DNA of 16,728 bases, from positions 1-16,728 of the forward strand of contig NZVW01000113.1 of assembly GCA_002697475.1 (NCBI GenBank), in the 5' to 3' direction. This DNA is from Aquimarina sp. GTDB taxonomy: Bacteria; Bacteroidota; Bacteroidia; Flavobacteriales; Flavobacteriaceae. This document shows positions 7,312-14,896 of the stretch, piece after piece (the first letter of the stretch is position 1; each line of letters begins with the position of its first letter). The translations under genes and the position numbers were made by a program. The notes beneath the pieces were generated by a model. It worked only from the letters and a program-made list of their open reading frames with translations. It made no database searches and was not told the DNA's origin.

Positions 7312-8661
7312 TCAGTAGTCTTTCTTTTTCATATCAGCAAAGTATTGCTTCGCCCTTGCGTTTACAGTAGGTGCCAATAACAATCCAGATAATAAAGTAG
7401 GGATAGCCATAAGGGCAAAAGCGCTATCAATAAGGTTTATCGCAACATCAATTTTAACCACCGCAGCAACCGTAATTGACAGCACATAAAAATAGTTATA
7501 GTACTTACCATATTTTTGTTTTGTAAGGAATCCAAGGCACATTACTCCATAATGTGAGTATGAAAATAAGGTTGAGAAGGCAAAAACCAAAACCATAATC
7601 ATTACAACCACATCTCCTAGTCCTGCCGGTAATACTGAGTTGAATGCTTCGAGAGTCAAACTAATTCCATTTTGGTCAGAGTTTTGCCACACCCCTGTGG
7701 ATAATATCGCAAAAGCAGTTAACGTACATATGATGAGCGTATCTACTGCTGGTCCTATCATAGCCACCAACCCTTCTCTTATAGGCTCCTTAGTTTTAGC
7801 CATACCATGAATCATGGGGGCCGTACCTATACCGGCTTCATTAGAAAAAGCACCTCTTTTAACACCTGTTTTTATCAAAAATCCTAAAGCACCTCCAGCT
7901 GCTGCATCTCCACTAAATGCATCAGAAAATATAAGTCCCATCATATGCGGAACCTCATCAATTTTAATAATTAAAATGGTAACAACAGTTATTAAATATA
8001 ATATAACCATTGAAGGGACTAATCTTCCTGCAACAGCACCAATTCTCTTAATACCACCAATAATTACAACAAAAGCTAGCAAGGATAAGACTAAACCAAT
8101 ATATAATTTATAACTACTGCTAATACCAGATACATCTATGAGTGTCTGTGTTAATTGATTTGCTGTAAAAGCTGGCAATGTTCCCACTAAACCGGCAACC
8201 GCAAAAAACACGGCCATAGGTCTCCATTTTTCTCCCATCCCTTTCGTAATAACATACATAGGACCACTGGCCAACTCACCATCCTCTTCTTTTCTATATA
8301 ATACGGATAAAGAACAAGTGTAAAACTTTGTAGCCATCCCTAAAATAGCACAAAGCCACATCCAAAAAACTGCCCCTGGACCTCCGGTAGCAATAGCAAC
8401 TGCAACCCCGCTAATATTTCCCATACCAACAGTTGCCGCTATAGCTGAAGATAATGCCTGAAAGTGATTAATATTTCCTGTTGCTGTAGGATCATCATAT
8501 TTACCTCTTAAAATGCTAATAGCATGTCCAAAGTGCAAAAATGGCGTAAAACGAGAATATATAAGGAAGAAAAATCCTCCTCCGATCAATAAAATAAGTA
8601 GGGGCCAGTCCCATATCCAATTACTAAAGCCGGCAAAGACACCCTCTAAAATACTAAGCAT
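7312..8661 (-). CDS. AGCS-family Na+:alanine/glycine symporter
   Basis: Inner-membrane carrier of the alanine/glycine:cation symporter family (AlsT/DagA/AgcS type), importing small neutral amino acids with sodium or protons. The 449 residues form about ten hydrophobic segments. Family signatures are visible: TVGMGNISGVAVAIATGG (77-94), the segment ASGPMYVITKGMG (131-143), and GAFSNEAGIGTAP (270-282), near identical to the signature of this family. The N-terminus (about 18-35) is a first membrane helix with no cleavable signal. The ATG at 8661 fits the family start. It is transcribed alone, convergent to the photolyase operon and divergent from the DUF4382 lipoprotein gene. The exact substrate cannot be read from sequence. 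Nothing is truncated. Confidence 0.95.
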   Translation of the reverse strand: MLSILEGVFAGFSNWIWDWPLLILLIGGGFFFLIYSRFTPFLHFGHAISILRGKYDDPTATGNINHFQALSSAIAATVGMGNISGVAVAIATGGPGAVFWMWLCAILGMATKFYTCSLSVLYRKEEDGELASGPMYVITKGMGEKWRPMAVFFAVAGLVGTLPAFTANQLTQTLIDVSGISSSYKLYIGLVLSLLAFVVIIGGIKRIGAVAGRLVPSMVILYLITVVTILIIKIDEVPHMMGLIFSDAFSGDAAAGGALGFLIKTGVKRGAFSNEAGIGTAPMIHGMAKTKEPIREGLVAMIGPAVDTLIICTLTAFAILSTGVWQNSDQNGISLTLEAFNSVLPAGLGDVVVMIMVLVFAFSTLFSYSHYGVMCLGFLTKQKYGKYYNYFYVLSITVAAVVKIDVAINLIDSAFALMAIPTLLSGLLLAPTVNARAKQYFADMKKKDY

Positions 8662-8746
8662 AAGTAAATTATATAATTAACCGTTAAAATTTTCCAAAAT
8701 AAAAAGGGAAAATAAGGTTTTAGTTGTTTTTAATATACATAAACCC

Positions 8747-8754
8747 CAAATATA
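8747..8754 (-). promoter_or_regulatory. Possible -7 element for the AGCS transporter gene
   Basis: Read on the minus strand these bases are TATATTTG, an exact TAnnTTTG match, in the divergent intergenic region about 85 bases upstream of the transporter start. No TTG lies at the usual -33 distance, so support is limited to one box in AT-rich DNA and a chance match is possible. Confidence 0.25.
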
Positions 8755-8792
8755 TGAAGCACATCTACATAATTTTAAATTAACCCAAAATT

Positions 8793-9641
8793 ATGAAAAC
8801 TAGTAAACTTTTATTTACTTTTTTATTTGCATTTTCTCTCGCCCTTTTTAGTTGTTCTGATGAAAAGATGGAAACAACTGGTAAGTTAACTGTGCAAATA
8901 ACAGATGCTCCATTTCCTTTTGATATTATTGAAGAAGCTAACGTAACTATTACAAAAATAGAAGGAAGATTAAAAGATGGAAATATAGAAGGATCTCCAT
9001 TCATTACTTTAACCGAAGAGGAAGCTCAAATAAATTTAGTAGAACTTAATAATGGTCTTACTGAAACTCTTGCAGATACTACAGTTCCTGTAGGAACATA
9101 TGATTTATTTAGAATTTATATCAAAGAAGCAAGTGTTTTATTAAAGGACGGGACCTCTTATGATATGACCATACCTAGTGGTGCTCAAAGCGGGCTTAAG
9201 GTTTTTGTTAAGCCTAACATTACTGTAGGTGGAGGAAGTCCAGGTCAGGTATTACTTGACTTTGAAATTAGCAGATCATTTGTTCCTATGAGTAACCCTA
9301 ATTCACCAAATGGCATATCCGGATTTAACTTTAAGCCAGTTATTAAAGCTTGTAACATAGATACTTCAGGTTCATTAAGAGGTAATGTTACAGGAGGTTT
9401 TTTAGGAGGGCAATTAGAGCCTATTGAAGGTGCTGAGGTTTCAGTATTTGTTGCTGATACTCTTAATACTACAACCTTTACTGATATTGATGGTAATTAT
9501 GCTGTTTTAGGATTAGATCCAGAAACGTATACTATTACTGTTGAAGCTGATGGATATCCATCAGGTATTGCAGAAGGTGTTATTATCGCTACGGGTAGTG
9601 ACACAGTTCAGGATTTTGAATTAATAATCGAAGAGAATTAA
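8793..9641 (+). CDS. DUF4382 lipoprotein with carboxypeptidase-regulatory-like domain
   Basis: Predicted surface or periplasmic lipoprotein of 282 residues. The signal peptide MKTSKLLFTFLFAFSLALFS ends at lipobox Cys21, followed by Ser-Asp-Glu; acidic residues after the Cys often mark surface export in Bacteroidota. Residues 29-190 have the DUF4382 pattern: GKLTVQITDAPFPFD at the start, then LVELNNGLTETLADTTVPVG and YDLFRIYI. Residues 194-280 form a carboxypeptidase-regulatory/CnaB-like beta sandwich (SLRGNVTGG, EGAEVSVFV, TFTDIDGNYAVLGLDPETYTI). DUF4382 has no defined biochemical role; adhesion, carbohydrate binding or structure are possibilities. It is monocistronic: divergent from the transporter, and closed by a clear hairpin terminator 43 bases after the stop. 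Confidence 0.92.
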   Translation: MKTSKLLFTFLFAFSLALFSCSDEKMETTGKLTVQITDAPFPFDIIEEANVTITKIEGRLKDGNIEGSPFITLTEEEAQINLVELNNGLTETLADTTVPVGTYDLFRIYIKEASVLLKDGTSYDMTIPSGAQSGLKVFVKPNITVGGGSPGQVLLDFEISRSFVPMSNPNSPNGISGFNFKPVIKACNIDTSGSLRGNVTGGFLGGQLEPIEGAEVSVFVADTLNTTTFTDIDGNYAVLGLDPETYTITVEADGYPSGIAEGVIIATGSDTVQDFELIIEEN

Positions 9642-9684
9642 GATAATTATAGCGAATTCTAATTGAATTTGTGAGTTTGTTGAA

Positions 9685-9713
9685 AGAAAAGACGGTTATT
9701 CACCGTCTTTTCT
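9685..9713. terminator. Bidirectional hairpin terminator
   Basis: An 11-base-pair perfect stem, AGAAAAGACGG pairing with CCGTCTTTTCT, with a 7-base loop (TTATTCA). T-rich sequence follows on the plus strand (9714-9719) and less clearly on the minus strand. It lies between the convergent DUF4382 and RNA methyltransferase genes and probably ends both. Confidence 0.85.
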
Positions 9714-9733
9714 ATTTTACATTAATAACCTAG

Positions 9734-10207
9734 TTATTTACCTGATCTAATAAATCTAGGCTTATTGATTCCTCTATCATATAAAACAATACTACCGGCA
9801 ACAGCAACATTTAGACTCAGGACTGATTTAAATTTTACCAGAAAATGACTGTTTTCGATTGCCTTTTTTGATAAACCGTGGTCTTCTGCTCCTAGTAAAT
9901 AAACACATCGCTTGGGGTGTTTAAAGGTTTCTAAAGGTTCTGCTTTTTCACTTTTTTCTACACCTACTAGCATTGTGCCTTTAGGAAGATGAGTAAAAAA
10001 ATCATCAAAATCCTCATAGTGATAATAGGGCATTGATTTAACAGCATTATGCGTATCGCAAGCTTGTTTTGCATATCTATTACCAATCGTAAAAATAAAA
10101 CTTGCACCCATATTTTGAGCCGAACGCCATAAAACACCTAAATTTTCAGGAGTTTTACCATTTTGGATTCCTATTCCAAAAAATTCATTGTGAAAATTAT
10201 CTATCAT
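9734..10207 (-). CDS. TrmH-family (SpoU) RNA 2'-O-ribose methyltransferase
   Basis: A SAM-dependent SPOUT-class enzyme that methylates ribose 2'-OH groups in tRNA or rRNA. All three SpoU motifs are visible: motif 1 NLGVLWRSA with Asn22 and the probable catalytic Arg28; motif 2 LLGAEDHGLS (104-113); motif 3 SLNVAVAGSIVLYDR (131-145), which forms the knotted SAM site. At 157 residues it is a bare catalytic core without an N-terminal RNA-binding extension, similar in length to TrmL. Its motif 3 reads SLNV rather than the SMNLSNA of E. coli TrmL, so I do not assign that name. The start at 10207 puts the SPOUT core at the expected distance. The target nucleotide cannot be deduced. It is monocistronic and shares a terminator with the convergent DUF4382 gene. 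Confidence 0.93.
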   Translation of the reverse strand: MIDNFHNEFFGIGIQNGKTPENLGVLWRSAQNMGASFIFTIGNRYAKQACDTHNAVKSMPYYHYEDFDDFFTHLPKGTMLVGVEKSEKAEPLETFKHPKRCVYLLGAEDHGLSKKAIENSHFLVKFKSVLSLNVAVAGSIVLYDRGINKPRFIRSGK

Positions 10208-10470
10208 TACGTAAAAATAGAATTTTTAAAGAAAAACGTTAATTTGTAATCTTTTTCTTTCGTTATCTGTTAATTATAAAGCGTTTAATGATTTATTAAA
10301 TTAATTGCACATGCATTTCGTTAAAATCTTTGTATTTTAATGTTGTATTACCCCATAACGCAGTTGTTATAAATTACTAGTTTTTTTATAATCAGTACCA
10401 GTGCCTTCATCAGGCAAGCCTCGGTCTATTAAGAAAGACTTAATCTAATTTAAACTAAAAACAAGTTGTT
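10208..10470. other. Intergenic region with structured leader of the 10471 gene
   Basis: A 263-base divergent intergenic region. Most of it is AT-rich. The last 80 bases before the ATG include a locally GC-richer stretch (about 10395-10445) able to fold into two hairpins: TGCCT(10402-10406)/AGGCA(10412-10416) with a 5-base loop, and ATTAAG(10428-10433)/CTTAAT(10439-10444) with a 5-base loop. A further small inverted repeat, ATAAC/GTTAT, lies upstream near 10352-10371. No T-run follows the second hairpin, so it is not a typical terminator. It could be a 5' UTR structure. I recognise no known riboswitch class in it. Confidence 0.4.
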
Positions 10471-11625
10471 ATGGAGCTTTTAAAACAAGAGATTACAAGA
10501 CTTTTTGAAAATGCGCGAGATAAAAATGAGTTTGAGTTTGTACAGGTTTTAATGAAATACTCCGGCCCCAATAATTTTAAATCCGGATCTAAACTACAAG
10601 AATGGTTTCACGCCATTGACTTTTACAAAACATTGTATATTACTCACAGTAAGGAAGAAAAATATCGGGCCGCTTGTCTATTATATTATTTCTTTTTTGA
10701 AAATACAGAACTATATATTCTTTTAGCCAACCTGTGTAGCATTAATCTAGGCTATCACGCCAGAAAAAAACTTTTCTTCACTTCACATAAAAAGAAGATG
10801 ACTGAAACTCAGAATAAAATAGACATGATTTCAGAATTATTGGTTGATTCAGAATGTCCTTCGATTCTAAGTTTTTTCTCTACAAATTTTAATGAAACCT
10901 TAAAAAAATCATTTGCCAGATCAACCTATTCCATAAAAGATGACAAATTCTTCTTACTTAACTCCGAACATATTTTTATCAATGGTATTGGGGAAACAAA
11001 CTTTGAAATTAAGGAGTTTCTAATTCCAAAAATATCCGAGATTATCGAGTTCTTTAATCATATCAGAGATTGTTTTATTCATCATTTCTACTGGTATCGT
11101 GGAAATAAAGTAATTTCCGTCTTTGATGATGAACCAGTACTAATTAAAATCATTGGATCTTCAGAAGGGCTTAAAGGCTTAAAAATCAAAAGCAATTCTT
11201 TGACGCATAAAGGTGATTCAGAACCAGAAAATCATCAAAACTGGAAATGCTATACACCATCTGGCAAAAGCATCATGCTCAATTGGATAGAAGACACCTT
11301 ATTAAGGTACGAATGCAAGGAAGATATCGAAAACTCTTTTGAGATTAGGAATTTAACAAGTAAGATTATCAAAAGAAATAACTTCAATGAGCTTTTCAGA
11401 ATTATGAATATTTTGGTGAAGTTTGGAAATGTAATGTATACCCAATGGGAAAATGAGACCAATCCAAATACAAAATATATGCTCAAAGAGCAAATAAATA
11501 AATTTTACAGAAAGGCAATGACCATAAATATTCCTGTGGACTTTAGTATTATCTCAAAAAGGTTACAGCGAATAAATTCTTCGGAATCCATGGTTCATAG
11601 CAGAATGAATCATACAGCATCATAA
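10471..11625 (+). CDS. Uncharacterised soluble protein with HEPN-like RDxxxH motif
   Basis: I do not recognise this 384-residue protein. It has no signal peptide or convincing membrane helix, although residues 66-92 are rich in hydrophobic and aromatic residues (ACLLYYFFFENTELYILLA), and it looks mostly helical and mildly basic. Residues 180-210 form a helix ending in NHIRDCFIHHFYWYRG. Here Arg199-Asp200-x3-His204 fits the R-[N/D/H]-x3-H active-site pattern of HEPN ribonuclease domains. That is suggestive only, because short motifs recur by chance and no MNT-type partner gene is adjacent. Residues 211-265 look beta-rich, then helices resume. The ATG at 10471 follows a structured leader. A strong hairpin 57 bases past the stop ends the transcript. 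It is a single-gene unit, and codon use does not look foreign. RteC-like or other mobile-element functions were considered and not supported. Confidence 0.8.
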   Translation: MELLKQEITRLFENARDKNEFEFVQVLMKYSGPNNFKSGSKLQEWFHAIDFYKTLYITHSKEEKYRAACLLYYFFFENTELYILLANLCSINLGYHARKKLFFTSHKKKMTETQNKIDMISELLVDSECPSILSFFSTNFNETLKKSFARSTYSIKDDKFFLLNSEHIFINGIGETNFEIKEFLIPKISEIIEFFNHIRDCFIHHFYWYRGNKVISVFDDEPVLIKIIGSSEGLKGLKIKSNSLTHKGDSEPENHQNWKCYTPSGKSIMLNWIEDTLLRYECKEDIENSFEIRNLTSKIIKRNNFNELFRIMNILVKFGNVMYTQWENETNPNTKYMLKEQINKFYRKAMTINIPVDFSIISKRLQRINSSESMVHSRMNHTAS

Positions 11626-11681
11626 GTATATACATATAGAATAGAAATACTTCAAAGGAATTTCAATACGACTACTCCCTA

Positions 11682-11719
11682 ACAAAAAAGGTTCGCTTTT
11701 CTAAGCGAACCTTTTTTGT
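11682..11719. terminator. Strong bidirectional hairpin terminator
   Basis: A perfect 17-base-pair stem (11682-11698 with 11703-11719) and a 4-base TTCT loop. The core GGTTCGCTT/AAGCGAACC is flanked by an A6 tract on the left and a T6 tract on the right, so it works as an intrinsic terminator in both directions. It separates the convergent 10471 gene and the astacin-like gene. Confidence 0.93.
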
Positions 11720-11732
11720 CTTTAAATTATTT

Positions 11733-12749
11733 TTATGGGCAGGAGGTTACAAATATCCAACCTGTATAATCTCTTTCGTATAGATTACCGTAATAAGTTA
11801 CTCTATCTCCAACACTATAACTTGTATATGGACTCCAGGGTAAAACTCCTTCACAAGGATCTGTTGGTGGATTACCATCTCCTCCATCTCCGGGATACGC
11901 CTGGTTAGTTCCTGCAATATCTCCTTCTGATATTCTTGCTGCTCTTCTAGGAAGTACATTACCACTCAAATCTGTTATAGTAGGTTGCCCATTTTTACTA
12001 AAAGTATAACTACCATACATCATTGTGGAACCTATATCAAACTCTTCTGTCAATAAAATAGCATTGCTGCTAATATCAAATTGACTAGCATATCCATCCT
12101 GTACGTTATCATAGTTTACAATAATGTAATCATCCCTGTCCGGTCTATTTTGTTCATGTAGATATCCAAGAGTATGACCTAACTCGTGTATAATGACAAC
12201 GGCAGTGGATCCACTTCCAAGACGTATATATCCCCTGTCTCCGTTCATTCCCAGTGTGGCAACTCCACAGTTGCAGCTTTGTCCATTGCTACTGATTGTA
12301 ACGTAATTAGACTCGTTTGTTCTTTCCTTAAATCGAATACTGGTTTTACTCTCCCATTCGTCAAAAGACCTCTGTAGCTCAGATATTACATTTGCACTTA
12401 GACTACTATCCAGTACATAAACAACAGTATTATTAGTCCACTTGCGAACGTAACCTCCCTGAGCTAATTTTTGATTGATTTCTCCAGGTTCCGGATTTTT
12501 GTCAAAGGCTAAAGGGGAATCTGAAAGTTGATCCGGAAACAAACGAATATCACTATTACCGTATAAGCTATATGTTCCGTCATTCTCCAATTTAACAATG
12601 ACCTTATCCCCCAAGAAATACTTCTCAGTTAGATTAGATTGATTAGTCATTTCATTCGTATTTTCTGACAAATCTTCTTCTGTACAGGAACTTAGGGAAA
12701 TTAGTCCTGCAAGCATAAATAGTTTAAAATTCAAAAAAACATTTTTCAT
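11733..12749 (-). CDS. Astacin-like (M12A) zinc metalloprotease lipoprotein with C-terminal CBM5/12-like module
   Basis: Exported zinc endopeptidase. The chosen start, ATG at 12749, gives MKNVFLNFKLFMLAGLISLSSC with lipobox Cys22. The frame is open 45 codons further upstream, but that sequence would hide the signal peptide and is rejected. Residues 100-285 are the catalytic domain: HELGHTLGYLHEQNR holds zinc ligands His188, His192 and His198 and catalytic Glu189, and STMMY (241-245) is the Met-turn with Met243 and Tyr245. A Gly/Pro-rich linker (288-296) leads to about 40 C-terminal residues: Trp305, Tyr308, VGDRVTYYGNLYE (313-325) and Trp331. These resemble a chitin-binding CBM5/12 fold and are flanked by Cys299 and Cys337, which could pair. 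The protease part is certain; carbohydrate binding is likely but inferred. There is no obvious propeptide of the classical astacin type. Confidence 0.92.
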   Translation of the reverse strand: MKNVFLNFKLFMLAGLISLSSCTEEDLSENTNEMTNQSNLTEKYFLGDKVIVKLENDGTYSLYGNSDIRLFPDQLSDSPLAFDKNPEPGEINQKLAQGGYVRKWTNNTVVYVLDSSLSANVISELQRSFDEWESKTSIRFKERTNESNYVTISSNGQSCNCGVATLGMNGDRGYIRLGSGSTAVVIIHELGHTLGYLHEQNRPDRDDYIIVNYDNVQDGYASQFDISSNAILLTEEFDIGSTMMYGSYTFSKNGQPTITDLSGNVLPRRAARISEGDIAGTNQAYPGDGGDGNPPTDPCEGVLPWSPYTSYSVGDRVTYYGNLYERDYTGWIFVTSCP

Positions 12750-12785
12750 TTCAATAGGTTTTAAAAATAAAGTTCGGTTTAATAG

Positions 12786-12841
12786 ATTGAGCTCAATAGT
12801 TGATAATAACTTAAAGTTTTGACTATTATTATAAGTCAAAA
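12786..12841. promoter_or_regulatory. Inverted repeats upstream of the astacin-like gene
   Basis: Two symmetric sequences lie 37-92 bases upstream of the metalloprotease start. One is the perfect 12-base palindrome ATTGAGCTCAAT (12786-12797). The other is the 8-base inverted repeat TTTTGACT (12817-12824) / AGTCAAAA (12834-12841) with a 9-base spacer. Either could be an operator in this divergent promoter region. In AT-rich DNA a few such palindromes are expected by chance in a window this size, so support is weak. Confidence 0.25.
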
Positions 12842-12970
12842 TGTTAATACGGATTAGCCTTACTAATTGTATGGAAGACCTCAAGTCAAAAAGATTTCAA
12901 AAAATCCAAGTATTCTTCTTTGCTTTTTCTATTTTGCATATCTATAGTGTAAACAACGAAAACCTAAGAA

Positions 12971-13456
12971 ATGAAATTCCCTTCAACACCCACCATTTTA
13001 TGGTTAGTATTGCTATGCGTTTGTTCTTGCAATTCTGAAGATAGCAGCGAAAGTTCCATGCCCTCAATTTTAGGAAAATGGACGGTTCAATCTGTTCAGC
13101 TACAAATCGAAGCTGACATTAACGGTGATGGTGTTACCACCAGAAATGTATTAGAGGATATACCTTGTTATACTGCAAGTTTTAACTTTCAGAGCAATAG
13201 TAATTGTACTTTTGAAGCGCAAGAGGTAGAAAGTTCAGTAATAGCAGGAAGCTCTGAGATAGCATTTAACTGTGAAGAAATTGAAATTTTAAATTTTCTA
13301 TGGCGTATTGAAGAAGATCAACTCATACTTACCAATCCAGAGAACTCATCTGAAATTGTAATTTTTGAATGGTCATTTAATGAAGAAAATCTTATCGTAT
13401 ATGATGTAAGAACCTTTCAGGGCATACCTGCAGATTTTACGTTTGTAAAGAATTAA
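12971..13456 (+). CDS. Lipocalin-like lipoprotein
   Basis: Small predicted lipoprotein of 161 residues. The signal peptide MKFPSTPTILWLVLLCVCS ends at lipobox Cys20, followed by Asn-Ser-Glu-Asp. The mature part opens with a Ser/Glu linker and then ILGKWTVQSVQLQIEAD (34-50), the first strand pattern of Bacteroidota lipocalin-like domains. Alternating beta-strand segments follow to the end (FNFQSNSNCTFEAQE, FLWRIEEDQLILTN, FEWSFNEENLIVYDV). Two Cys pairs (66/79 or 79/100) might form disulfides. An internal DINGDGVTTR (49-58) resembles a calcium-binding DxNxDG loop, but it is a single copy. The family has no firm function; a small hydrophobic ligand is typical for the fold. The gene is divergent from the astacin-like gene across a 221-base region. 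Confidence 0.8.
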   Translation: MKFPSTPTILWLVLLCVCSCNSEDSSESSMPSILGKWTVQSVQLQIEADINGDGVTTRNVLEDIPCYTASFNFQSNSNCTFEAQEVESSVIAGSSEIAFNCEEIEILNFLWRIEEDQLILTNPENSSEIVIFEWSFNEENLIVYDVRTFQGIPADFTFVKN

Positions 13457-13591
13457 TCCCTCAAACAGCATTTCAATTAGACATAACAAAATATTTCTGT
13501 ATATTAGAATTTCATAAGCAGATAATTGTTTTAACTAAACTATTACTATACCATATATAATTAAACCAACTAATTTATTTTATATACAATT

Positions 13592-14497
13592 ATGTCACCT
13601 GAAATTCTATTTAAAGCCTACAAGAATAGCTTGATTGATATCTCCAAGCAATATGGTGAGGCTATAATTCCAACTTCAGTATTATTTCAAATTTTTGAAG
13701 ACGAGATCTGGGTATTCCCTGATTTAGACGCCCAGTTAATTTCTTTAGAGGAACTTCAGGAAGATTTAGAAGTCCTTGATTTACTGGATGAGCCACTTTC
13801 TTTAGATATTGATTACGATTATACCTCTATAGATTTTGAAAAATTATTAGAAGAGTTTAGAAATTTTATTCCTGCTATAGGATTTGCTGATGTGGCCCAT
13901 ATCGAGGACGAAGAAAGTCATCTCATTTGGATAGGAAACCAGAAAAAACCTGTTCAAATTAAGTGCGGAGAAGATTTAGAGAAATACTGCTTTAAGCACA
14001 TTAAATCTGCAATGGATCAATTACACAAGAATTTTTTCGCCAAAATTCAGGTTATGAAATCTGGAGAACTTATTCCAATGGATGAAAAAATCCGATGTTT
14101 AATACCTTATTGGGGAGAGTCTGGGCTGGATTGCTATTATATAAATGTTCCTAAAGATAGTGAAGACCTTAATGATGGTATACTGTTAGCTTCTTATTTT
14201 AGCATTTATGAAACGGAATATCTTGAAGAGTGGATAAAGAAGGAAGAACAAGAAGAATATCCTACCTACAATAGGTTTGTAGAAATACTATTTATATTAT
14301 ACAGGGTATGTATTAAAATCCAAAGAGAATTTGCCAACCACCCTATGTTTCATAAAGGCTTTCAGTGTTATCCATGTTCGCAGGATATGGAGGAAAGTTT
14401 CAATAATACATTTTATACTTTAGCAGAAGAAACTTTAGAACTCCCTGTTGAGGAATATTTATCAAAGTGCAAGGAAACATTTGAATCTAATAGCTAA
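13592..14497 (+). CDS. Uncharacterised acidic protein
   Basis: I do not recognise this 301-residue protein. It is strikingly acidic: residues 33-110 are packed with Asp and Glu (for example EELQEDLEVLDLLDEPLSLD, 53-72). There is no signal peptide and no membrane segment, so it is probably cytoplasmic. Predicted alpha/beta content is mixed, with a central part (about 110-205) containing LIWIGNQKKPVQIKCG and RCLIPYWGES, and helices after 205. Cys259 and Cys262 form one CxxC in FQCYPCSQD, without a second pair to complete a zinc site. The ATG at 13592 has no competing upstream start in view. It is a single gene, closely convergent with the NTF2-like gene. Codon use matches its neighbours, so recent transfer is not indicated. 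Confidence 0.78.
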   Translation: MSPEILFKAYKNSLIDISKQYGEAIIPTSVLFQIFEDEIWVFPDLDAQLISLEELQEDLEVLDLLDEPLSLDIDYDYTSIDFEKLLEEFRNFIPAIGFADVAHIEDEESHLIWIGNQKKPVQIKCGEDLEKYCFKHIKSAMDQLHKNFFAKIQVMKSGELIPMDEKIRCLIPYWGESGLDCYYINVPKDSEDLNDGILLASYFSIYETEYLEEWIKKEEQEEYPTYNRFVEILFILYRVCIKIQREFANHPMFHKGFQCYPCSQDMEESFNNTFYTLAEETLELPVEEYLSKCKETFESNS

Positions 14498-14510
14498 ATA
14501 ATATATAAAA

Positions 14511-14542
14511 AACTCCTCTAGCATCTACATCTTAGAGGAGTT
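14511..14542. terminator. Hairpin terminator between convergent genes
   Basis: A perfect 10-base-pair stem, AACTCCTCTA (14511-14520) with TAGAGGAGTT (14533-14542), and a 12-base loop. Read on the minus strand it is followed by TTTTTT, so it is a good terminator for the NTF2-like gene, whose stop lies 3 bases away. On the plus strand the trailing sequence TTAATTTATT is less ideal but probably also serves the acidic-protein gene. Confidence 0.8.
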
Positions 14543-14545
14543 AAT

Positions 14546-14896
14546 TTATTCATTATCATACAACGCAATAGCTTTCCATTCATCACCTGAAAAATGCCAA
14601 ACTAAGGTAAATTCTTTGTGTTGGCTATCAGATTTTGAGGTATTATTTTTAACTCTAGCCTTGCAAAGTGCAGTATATCCAAAATCTGTAATCTCAATAT
14701 CTTCCTCATCAAAAGCACTAACTGAAATTTTACCCAAAGCCACATGCTTTAAATACTCCTTCTTTTGAAAAACATAGTCATTACTGGTATACGTAAAATC
14801 ATCATGTAAGTAAGAAGCAAACGCCTTCTGGTCAGTATTGAAATAGTTTTGAACCCAATTATGATCGAGCTCCTTAATTGTATCTACAGCATTCAT
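14546..14896 (-). CDS. NTF2-like (DUF4440 / SnoaL-type) protein
   Basis: A small cytoplasmic protein of 116 residues with the cone-shaped NTF2-like fold. The recognisable pattern is an N-terminal helix pair, IKELDHNWVQNYFNTDQKAFASYL, then LHDDFTYTSNDYVFQKKEYL (30-49), where the DDF residues line the pocket in DUF4440 members. Strands follow with KARVKNN and a C-terminal FTLVWHFSGDEWKAIALYD (96-114), where the WxFxxxxWK-like ending is typical. Members range from isomerases to simple ligand binders, so no reaction is assigned. There is no signal peptide. The ATG at 14896 is the only sensible start. It is monocistronic with its own hairpin terminator. Confidence 0.85.
   Translation of the reverse strand: MNAVDTIKELDHNWVQNYFNTDQKAFASYLHDDFTYTSNDYVFQKKEYLKHVALGKISVSAFDEEDIEITDFGYTALCKARVKNNTSKSDSQHKEFTLVWHFSGDEWKAIALYDNE

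Noticed and set aside
7814..8113. A 99-codon plus-strand frame inside the AGCS transporter.
   Set aside because: It lies antisense to a conserved membrane-protein gene, and its low-complexity Pro/Ile-rich product is what the complement of such a gene gives.
9734..10207. Assignment as TrmL because of the identical 157-residue length.
   Set aside because: Motif 3 is SLNV-type rather than the TrmL form, and the rest does not match TrmL, so only the superfamily is named.
10471..11625. Possible RteC-like or other mobile-element protein.
   Set aside because: No RteC sequence pattern, recombinase, repeat or attachment-like site was found nearby.
12750..12884. N-terminal extension of the astacin-like protein by 45 codons.
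   Set aside because: It would bury the lipoprotein signal peptide inside the chain, and it runs through the promoter region with its inverted repeats.
12841..13038. A 65-codon plus-strand frame with an ATG overlapping the lipocalin-like gene start.
   Set aside because: It overlaps the signal peptide of the lipoprotein in another frame and has no family pattern; the lipobox frame is clearly the real one.
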